Source: Methanosarcinales archaeon (GTDB taxonomy: Archaea > Halobacteriota > Methanosarcinia > Methanosarcinales > Methanogasteraceae). From it: a DNA stretch of 10,206 nucleotides. The DNA lies in contig QMVM01000052.1 of NCBI GenBank assembly GCA_003661105.1, positions 1 through 10,206 of the forward strand, in the 5' to 3' direction. Below, in pieces: positions 1 through 4,557 of the stretch. The position numbers and the translations under genes are program-made. How positions within the stretch are numbered: the first letter of the stretch is position 1; each line of letters opens with the position of its first letter. The notes below the pieces were generated by a model, which worked only from the letters and a program-made list of their open reading frames with translations, was not told where the DNA came from and did no database searches.

Positions 1-718
1 CGTAGTGATCCAGCAGAGCGAGGGTCGCCTGAAGCTCTTCAAGCGGCTGCGCATCATCGGTGATCGATCTGGCTTCATCGATATCCGCATCGAGAAGTGC
101 TGGCAGACGCTCCCGCAGATCCGGATGGTCCGAAAGCAGCATCCGAAGACCATCGACATCTTTCTTGTCCATCAGCCGCATCGCCTCTGCCTGCATAAGT
201 GTATCCATATCCAAAAGCAGCCCGCGAACGACGCCGAGATGCCCGATGTGGAGGTCAGCCTCGATTCCGGTATCCGAAACCATGGCGGCTGCAAGCGCGA
301 TCGCCTCTGCTTCGGCTTGTGCGCTATCGCTGCCGATCAACTCGACGCCGAACTGCCAGAACTCCCGGAACCTGCCTTTCTGCGGGCGTTCGTACCGGAA
401 ACAGTTCTCGAAGTAGTAGAGCCGGATCGGCTTTGGCGCGACCGACATCTCGTTTACGTACATCCGTAGCACTGGTGCTGTCAGTTCAGGGCGGAGCGCG
501 ATATCTCTGCCGCCTTTGTCTTTGAATGTGTATAATTCATCCAGAATCGCTTCGCCTGACTTGATCGTGAAGAGTTCGGTGTGCTCGAACGTGGGGGTCT
601 TCACTTCTTCATAGCCCCAGTGCTCTGCGGTTCCTCGCATTCGGTTCTCGATGTATCTGCGCTTCTCTGTTTCCGCGGGTGTGAAGTCGCGGGTGCCTCG
701 TGGTCGGTTTAGTTTCAT
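1..718 (-). CDS. hisS: Histidyl-tRNA synthetase, N-terminal part (runs off left edge)
   Basis: Class II aminoacyl-tRNA synthetase that charges tRNA-His in the cytoplasm. Reading the minus strand from the ATG at 718 gives 239 open codons to the window edge. Visible are the family N-terminus MKLNRPRGTRDF (residues 1-12), the motif-1 region with LRPELTAPVLRMY (about 75-87) and motif 2 with YYFENCFRYERPQKGRFREF (101-120), followed by WQFGVELIGSD. Motif 3 and the anticodon-binding domain would lie outside the window. The start is supported by the family N-terminus and by a GAGGAC Shine-Dalgarno-like stretch about 10 bases upstream. The start codon overlaps the stop of the upstream DUF433 gene as ATGA, so translation may be coupled. 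A TATA-like AGATAAAAATC at about 749-759 lies inside the DUF433 3' end and could give hisS its own promoter (inference). Identification is secure. Confidence 0.96.
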   Translation of the reverse strand, partial: MKLNRPRGTRDFTPAETEKRRYIENRMRGTAEHWGYEEVKTPTFEHTELFTIKSGEAILDELYTFKDKGGRDIALRPELTAPVLRMYVNEMSVAPKPIRLYYFENCFRYERPQKGRFREFWQFGVELIGSDSAQAEAEAIALAAAMVSDTGIEADLHIGHLGVVRGLLLDMDTLMQAEAMRLMDKKDVDGLRMLLSDHPDLRERLPALLDADIDEARSITDDAQPLEELQATLALLDHY

Positions 719-996
719 GTGTGTGGGGTCCTCTTGTGTGAATTCATCAGATTTTTATCTCCTGAACTAATCTGGGCCGCATAATTGACCCAACGCCTCC
801 CTACCATACGAACGACTTCGGCAATCGCATCTCTTGTCAATGCTTTATACCCTTCGATGATCGCCTCCAAAGCCATGTCGCTTTCAACCTGTTGTAGCAC
901 GTCCGCAACCATGATGCATGTGCCGCGGAAGGTCGGTTCGCCATGGTGGATATCGGGGTCGCCTACGATGTATCGCCCTAATGTTTTTGTTTCCAT
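715..996 (-). CDS. DUF433 family antitoxin-like protein (orphan)
   Basis: A 93-residue protein whose first 70 residues match the DUF433 pattern: GRYIVGDPDIHHGEPTFRGT (7-26), then a V-x-x-VL helix, an A-x-x-EGY-x-x-LT segment (46-54) and a closing helix. DUF433 proteins are small winged-helix-like proteins often found as the antitoxin half of pairs with PIN-like DUF5615 proteins (family knowledge). No DUF5615-like gene is seen beside it, so it appears to be an orphan. The usual Arg in the FRGT-R-I motif is Cys here (Cys27). Residues about 71-93 look unlike the family and may be a read-through tail. AAGAGGTAAC just upstream is a good ribosome-binding site for the ATG at 996. The stop overlaps the hisS start by 4 bases, linking the two genes. 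Function not demonstrated. Confidence 0.85.
   Translation of the reverse strand: METKTLGRYIVGDPDIHHGEPTFRGTCIMVADVLQQVESDMALEAIIEGYKALTRDAIAEVVRMVGRRWVNYAAQISSGDKNLMNSHKRTPHT
749..759 (-). promoter_or_regulatory. Possible internal TATA box for hisS
   Basis: AGATAAAAATC on the minus strand is AT-rich against its surroundings. It is placed so that an archaeal transcription start about 26 bases downstream would fall near 728, about 10 bases before the hisS ATG. It lies within the DUF433 coding sequence. This is position and composition only; no BRE is obvious. Confidence 0.3.
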
Positions 997-1025
997 GAAG
1001 TTACCTCTTGATCAGTTTAGAGTGG

Positions 1026-1136
1026 TTGATGGTTTTGGTGTATCTGGAGTCGGCCGAGCGCCAGTGAAGCTGAGTTGGGTGAAGCATAGCGAATCCAGAT
1101 ACACGCTGTTATACGAAGTTTAACTTTTACCATCAA
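1026..1136. repeat. Nested inverted repeat between DUF6602 and DUF433 genes
   Basis: The inner arms GTGTATCTGGA (1038-1048) and TCCAGATACAC (1094-1104) are perfect 11-base inverted copies, with three more pairs inside after a mismatch. The outer arms TTGATGG (1026-1032) and CCATCAA (1130-1136) are also perfect inverted copies. The loop of about 45 bases is GC-rich, contains two copies of GTGAAGC, and contrasts with the very AT-rich gene on its left-transcribed side. The right outer arm covers the stop codon of the DUF6602 gene (1133-1135). It could be a transcript hairpin in the DUF433 leader, a terminator or processing site, or a small non-autonomous mobile element. No flanking target duplication is evident. 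Confidence 0.6.
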
Positions 1137-1888
1137 GTACTCCATTTACTATATGGTAAATAATATTTATATAAAATGATGGGCTTAAAAATAAACGAAG
1201 TGATAAGAAACTGTAAAGATAAATATAAAAATGCTAAACTTGCTCCTTTTCCTATAACTTTTATATATCTCGTTGCTTTTTCATTATCTATAAGGAACCC
1301 TCCTACAGATTGCTCCATATATGTTCCATAGTTTAATATGGATAACAAATTAAAATTCAAGCCATCCTGCTCTTTTAAAATAACATTCTCCAAAGATTTA
1401 AAATTATTCTCATAAGCAAATATCATCTTTAATGGCATCAATTTGGATAGTCTATTTATTATGTTAACATTGCCGTAAGCACTGCTATTCCCGGGAATTT
1501 CCCACTCCATATTTTTTAGCATACCCAATTTTTGATTAGCTTTTCGGAACTCTTGAGATGTGAGTATGGATTTTATCTCGAAAGCAGCATACACTCCTTC
1601 GATGGGAATTATCTTCCTATCTCCGATAGTTAAAATAGGGCTTTCGATCCCAATAGCTGCCAAATCAATTTCTCCAGAATTATTCCCTTTGCTATCAATA
1701 ATTTCTACATTTTTCACAATTTTTAACTGTGCCGGAAGATTATCTTCTAAAAATCCATGTAGGAATAGTTCTCTTTCGTCTCCTTTATTTTTTGAAGATT
1801 TTAAAATAGAAGAAGTTTTATATTTTGATGTTAGTTCCTCTTCTTTGTTTACGAAAAATAGTTTTAAAAAATCCTTCTCTTCACTCAT
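1133..1888 (-). CDS. DUF6602-type protein, PD-(D/E)XK nuclease-like
   Basis: A 251-residue protein resembling the DUF6602 family. The N-terminal half has the layout of a PD-(D/E)XK nuclease fold: KGDERE (35-40, candidate Glu40), SGEIDLAAIG (71-80, Asp75), then GVYAAFEIKS (98-107) with the E-x-K pair Glu104/Lys106. These are the expected positions for metal-binding and catalytic residues; activity itself is inferred. The C-terminus ends in a hydrophobic stretch (about 215-240), which could be a final helix of the domain or a weak membrane segment. Its start lies 8 bases inside the upstream DUF2283 gene, suggesting translational coupling, although its ribosome-binding site is poor. Codon and base usage is far more AT-rich than all neighbours (Lys/Ile/Asn-rich, many AAA, ATA and TTA codons), a sign of recent transfer. 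A restriction or defence nuclease is one possibility. Confidence 0.72.
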   Translation of the reverse strand: MSEEKDFLKLFFVNKEEELTSKYKTSSILKSSKNKGDERELFLHGFLEDNLPAQLKIVKNVEIIDSKGNNSGEIDLAAIGIESPILTIGDRKIIPIEGVYAAFEIKSILTSQEFRKANQKLGMLKNMEWEIPGNSSAYGNVNIINRLSKLMPLKMIFAYENNFKSLENVILKEQDGLNFNLLSILNYGTYMEQSVGGFLIDNEKATRYIKVIGKGASLAFLYLSLQFLITSFIFKPIILYKYYLPYSKWST

Positions 1889-2210
1889 GACGAATACCGC
1901 CCATAAAATTAAATTTCATATAATGGACGGCAAGGTTTGTAAATCCGGGATGTGCTATGTCATACCCCGCGCCCATCTCCAGCCCACTTCTGCTCGCATT
2001 GAGCACGGTGATTCCCACGACAGACCCCCTCTCGTATCGGATTATGTGATCATCGTCCGTAAGCTCCGAATCGTCTGCGTGGCTTGGCTTTTTGAAATTG
2101 AGGTACAGAACATCAGCCCCCACATCATAAACCATCCAGATCCTTAAATATGGCACCTTCAACAGCTCAGGTACGAGATTCAATACGCTCTTCACTTCTA
2201 CCGCTTCCAT
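1881..2210 (-). CDS. DUF2283 family small protein
   Basis: A 109-residue protein. Residues about 27-75 match the DUF2283 pattern: VYDVGADVLYLNF (27-39), an acidic SELTDDDHIIRYE segment and GSVVGITVLNAS (62-73), a small beta-rich domain common in archaea and cyanobacteria and often beside toxin-like genes (family knowledge). The N-terminal extension MEAVEVKSVLNLVPELLKVPY is not part of the core domain but is shared with the truncated ORF at 3776-3901, so it is a real inherited segment. AGAGGAGAT lies about 8 bases before the ATG and is a strong ribosome-binding site. The gene sits 15 bases after the AlbA_2 gene and overlaps the DUF6602 start by 8 bases, so all three are probably one transcript. 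A role as an antitoxin or accessory regulator is inference only. Confidence 0.8.
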   Translation of the reverse strand: MEAVEVKSVLNLVPELLKVPYLRIWMVYDVGADVLYLNFKKPSHADDSELTDDDHIIRYERGSVVGITVLNASRSGLEMGAGYDIAHPGFTNLAVHYMKFNFMGGIRHE

Positions 2211-2259
2211 ATATTTTATCTCCTCTCAAGTTGTCATTTCTGCCTCGTTAAGAAGGTGG
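2126..2259 (-). repeat. Direct repeat copy A (AlbA_2 3' end + DUF2283 5' end)
   Basis: This segment aligns without gaps to 3817-3950 at an offset of 1691 bases. By hand count about 80% of bases match over the first 85 coding bases of the DUF2283 gene, and about three quarters match over the 47 bases upstream. It covers the last codons of the intact AlbA_2 gene, its TGA stop, the ribosome-binding site and the start of the DUF2283 gene. Confidence 0.85.
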
Positions 2260-3776
2260 TTCCCATCTTCACCATTTTTAGCACGATGTTTCAGAACAGC
2301 GAGTCCTGATCCAGTGGTACTGTACTTTTGTAGTCTGCTTCTTGGCTTATCCGGAATGGTAAAAGCCAACAAACCATTTTGTAAGAGTGGCAGAATGTGT
2401 CTCTTGTAATTCCTGTAAACAGGCGAAAGATTGAGGTAATTCAGGATATCCTGCTTCTTCCGTTCTGTTCTGCAGAACTCAAGTATCTGAATAACTTGCT
2501 CACTGTCTTGCTCACTGACTTGCTCACTTACCCGCGCATCCGGGTGGGCAGCCAGAATCATCATGAAATAATTACGATCACCATCAGTTTCAAAAACAGG
2601 TTCCGGAGATCCGTTCTCCTTCATCGCCCGCTTTATTTTCGGAAAACCCGTGCCTCTCCCTTCGGTAAGATGTAATTCCTTTAAAAAATCCCCAATGCGG
2701 CGGTTACGGTATCTTCTTGCGGTAACGTGTTCATTATTCAGGTTATCCTTGTTGAGTGGAAGAAGCGGTCCCGGATAGCTGATAATCTCGATCCGCTTGG
2801 GAAATATGCGGACCTCAACTGGTGAATCGCCTTGATAACTGCGATGGTAAAGCGCGTTCACAACGGCTTCTTCGATGGCTTCGTAGGGGTAGTTGAAAAA
2901 CCGGATCGCTTCCGCCTGACCTGGAACCTTACGAACCGATTCAGTTACCACATTGTTCTTCAGATGGGTGAGTGTAGATATGATCTGCTGTTGGATCGGT
3001 CCCGTAAACGTCTTTTCAGTAAAGCGGTCGCCGATCTCATCTTCAAACTCTACGATGTCGATCTGGGTGCCACGGAAGAACCGTTCCGGATGCTCGTTAA
3101 AAAAGAGCAACCCCACATTTTTCGGCTTCAAATATTCATCCGGTCTTTCGGCGATATTCATCCGTCTGCACAGATCGGAAAAAGGTAAATCGGTTGATTC
3201 GGACAAGAGCGCACTCTTTGTTTCGGCAAGATGCGACTTAATCAACGTCAGGTTCAGATCCGTGATAGCGGTACGGTGATTGAGCCGATCATCGAAAGGA
3301 ATCTGATTTGCCATTAACAGGAGTTCCCGCTCTTCGTCGAGGCTTGCTTTTTTGGTTACGGAGTAGTGTCTGATGTATGGGATGTAAACAGATCCTTTCG
3401 ACAGTTTTTCAGGTGCTTTGTAGGGTCTGTTGGAGCCTCTGGGTGCCCAGATGAGCAGGATCTTTTCATCCTGAAAATCAACAGGCTCAACGATGGGTAC
3501 ATAATGAGGTCGCAATTTGTAGCATATTTCAAGCAATTCCTTCTGGATGGCATCGATTTTAGCGAGAGGAACTCCAACAGGTGGCAGAACCGGGCGTCCA
3601 CCGTCATCTTCGATTCCGATTATGATATAACCACCGCCCCAATCGTTAAAATCATTGGCGAATGCGCAGATGTTATGCATTGTCGGGACCGGATTCCATC
3701 CTCTTTTAAACTCGATTCGCTCCCACTCCACAGTTCTGCCGTTTATCAGATCACGGATGTTTATAGGAAGAGCCAT
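2226..3776 (-). CDS. AlbA_2 (Schlafen-like) and GHKL-ATPase regulator/helicase-related protein
   Basis: A 516-residue protein of the COG2865-type family, often labelled ATP-binding protein or putative transcriptional regulator. The AlbA_2 (Schlafen-like) domain spans about 15-140, with EWERIEFKRGWN (17-28) and the NDWGGGYIIIGIEDDG turn (44-59). A GHKL-type ATPase-like domain spans about 295-405, with the N-box EEAVVNALYHRSY (302-314) and the glycine loop EGRGTGFPKI (372-381). A linker with a three-fold SEQ repeat (417-427) leads to a winged-helix-like C-terminus (about 430-475). The length is usual for the family. Members are thought to bind nucleic acid, and some occur in phage-defence contexts (family knowledge). 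AAAGGAGA precedes the ATG, which overlaps the TGA of the small upstream ORF by one base (TGATG). It heads the AlbA_2, DUF2283, DUF6602 run. The substrate is unknown. Confidence 0.85.
   Translation of the reverse strand: MALPINIRDLINGRTVEWERIEFKRGWNPVPTMHNICAFANDFNDWGGGYIIIGIEDDGGRPVLPPVGVPLAKIDAIQKELLEICYKLRPHYVPIVEPVDFQDEKILLIWAPRGSNRPYKAPEKLSKGSVYIPYIRHYSVTKKASLDEERELLLMANQIPFDDRLNHRTAITDLNLTLIKSHLAETKSALLSESTDLPFSDLCRRMNIAERPDEYLKPKNVGLLFFNEHPERFFRGTQIDIVEFEDEIGDRFTEKTFTGPIQQQIISTLTHLKNNVVTESVRKVPGQAEAIRFFNYPYEAIEEAVVNALYHRSYQGDSPVEVRIFPKRIEIISYPGPLLPLNKDNLNNEHVTARRYRNRRIGDFLKELHLTEGRGTGFPKIKRAMKENGSPEPVFETDGDRNYFMMILAAHPDARVSEQVSEQDSEQVIQILEFCRTERKKQDILNYLNLSPVYRNYKRHILPLLQNGLLAFTIPDKPRSRLQKYSTTGSGLAVLKHRAKNGEDGNHLLNEAEMTT
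2495..2530 (-). repeat. Three 12-base tandem repeats in the AlbA_2 gene
   Basis: Three near-identical 12-base units (plus-strand CTTGCTCACTGT and variants) at 2495-2506, 2507-2518 and 2519-2530 encode the linker SEQV-SEQD-SEQV. The 12-base unit preserves the reading frame, so copy-number change would alter linker length only. Similar short Q-rich repeats are frequent at this place in the family. Confidence 0.85.
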
Positions 3777-3901
3777 CAGTCTGGAGTCTCCTTTAATAAC
3801 CTTTCCGCCTCTTTGCCATAAGCCGTCCGGATCATTGAATATGGCACGTCCAACAGTTCAGGTATGAGCTCCAATACCTTCCTCACGTATAACGCTTCCA
3901 T
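3776..3901 (-). pseudogene. Truncated DUF2283-like ORF (41 aa), partner of the intact gene
   Basis: A 41-codon ORF, too short for most gene finders. Its first residues MEALYVRKVLELIPELLDVPY match MEAVEVKSVLNLVPELLKVPY of the intact DUF2283 protein. The following AYGKEAERLL lines up with the VYDVGADVLYL strand, but the ORF then ends at TGA, so most of the beta domain is lost. A good ribosome-binding site (AAAGGAGAC) is kept. The stop overlaps the AlbA_2 start (TGATG), so the remnant may still be translated as a leader peptide coupling to that gene. It could be a decayed copy or a retained short regulator; in-frame coding over 41 codons and similarity at protein level leave both open. Confidence 0.7.
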
Positions 3902-3950
3902 ATTTTTCGTCTCCTTTCACGCTGTCTTATACGCCTCGTTAAAAAGGCGG
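3817..3950 (-). repeat. Direct repeat copy B (diverged duplicate)
   Basis: Diverged copy of 2126-2259. The spacing of stop codon, ribosome-binding site and ATG is identical in both copies: TGA at 3917-3919 corresponds to 2226-2228, and ATG at 3899-3901 to 2208-2210. This shows a duplicated AlbA_2/DUF2283 junction rather than chance similarity. Confidence 0.85.
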
Positions 3951-3970
3951 CAATCACATATCCATCTGCT
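3917..3970 (-). pseudogene. Remnant of a second AlbA_2 gene 3' end
   Basis: In copy B of the direct repeat, the frame ending at the conserved TGA (3917-3919) reads NEAYKTA-stop, compared with NEAEMTT-stop at the end of the intact AlbA_2 protein. The frame stays open only back to a TAG at 3971-3973. I see no AlbA_2 coding sequence upstream of that, so everything but the last codons has been lost. The assignment rests on the position inside the repeat and on about a dozen codons. Confidence 0.55.
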
Positions 3971-4068
3971 CTATTTAATTCGATACATTACTACAATATA
4001 CTTCCGTTTAATTTCTACACCCCCCGCATCGAAAACTATATCCCTGAAAGGAACAGAGCAACAGCCAG
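3971..4068. promoter_or_regulatory. Divergent intergenic region with TATA-like boxes
   Basis: An AT-rich stretch between the minus-strand accessory block and the plus-strand exported protein. On the minus strand AATTAAATAG (3971-3980) could drive the accessory operon with a leader of about 40-45 bases before the truncated ORF. On the plus strand AACTATAT (about 4035-4041) is about 26 bases before a start near 4064, giving a leader of only a few bases for the gene at 4069. These are composition and spacing arguments only. Confidence 0.4.
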
Positions 4069-4557
4069 ATGAAACAGCGAATATTGATATCACTCATGCT
4101 TTCGCTCCTGCTGATCGTGCCCGCGGCAAGTGCGGGCTGTATCAATGTCACCGAGACGCTGCTGGAGTTTAATGGCACAGACGGCGTGTTCACAGTATAT
4201 TATGATATCGATATCCTCCCAAAGATCTATATCATGGCGTTCGGTGGCGCAAATATAGTGCCCGAGGTCGAGGAACAGTTTGCATCATTCGATAAGGAGG
4301 ATGTTAGGATAAAGAGACTGGATTATGAACGGGCGGTCGTGGTTGTAAAGGATGTTTCATTTTACAATAAAGGCTATTATTTCCACAACCCACACAATTT
4401 CGGGATGAACCTAACTAAACTGGTTGTGGATCCGCCTGACAATCTCCCGAGAACATACTTGAACACCAATAGCACCCGAAGTATATTCTATAAGGATGGT
4501 CCGGAACTAAACGATACTTTGCCAGCCAATAATTCTCTTCTTGCTGACTTTAGATAG
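4069..4557 (+). CDS. Small exported protein of unknown function
   Basis: A 162-residue protein with a clear signal peptide: basic start MKQR, hydrophobic core LISLMLSLLLIVPAA and an ASA cleavage site near residue 22. Cys24 after the site gives only a weak lipobox. The mature part has a FNGTDGVFTVYYDIDILPKI segment (34-53) and a GYYFHNPHNFG segment (102-112), looks beta-rich, and has several N-x-S/T sequons, which fits a protein outside the membrane. I do not recognise a characterised family. The last 17 codons lie antisense over the topA 3' end. The tail after about residue 141 is polar and may be a lineage-specific extension. The start is chosen for the signal peptide and for a TATA-like box at about 4035-4041. 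No obvious partner gene lies next to it. Confidence 0.72.
   Translation: MKQRILISLMLSLLLIVPAASAGCINVTETLLEFNGTDGVFTVYYDIDILPKIYIMAFGGANIVPEVEEQFASFDKEDVRIKRLDYERAVVVVKDVSFYNKGYYFHNPHNFGMNLTKLVVDPPDNLPRTYLNTNSTRSIFYKDGPELNDTLPANNSLLADFR

Noticed and set aside
5..525. Three overlapping plus-strand ORFs over hisS
   Set aside because: They are antisense to clearly conserved HisRS motifs and have no recognisable protein features.
1109..1121. TATACGAAGTT resembles an arm of the loxP site
   Set aside because: Only one half-site of about 11 bases is present, with no inverted partner at the right spacing and no recombinase gene nearby. Chance similarity is sufficient.
1026..1136. Integron attC-like recombination site
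   Set aside because: The inverted repeat invites the comparison, but the paired RYYYAAC and GTTRRRY core sites are absent and there is no integrase or cassette array.
1560..2147. Plus-strand ORF of 195 codons across the DUF6602/DUF2283 genes
   Set aside because: The minus-strand frames match known families and have ribosome-binding sites. This frame spans the composition boundary and resembles no family.
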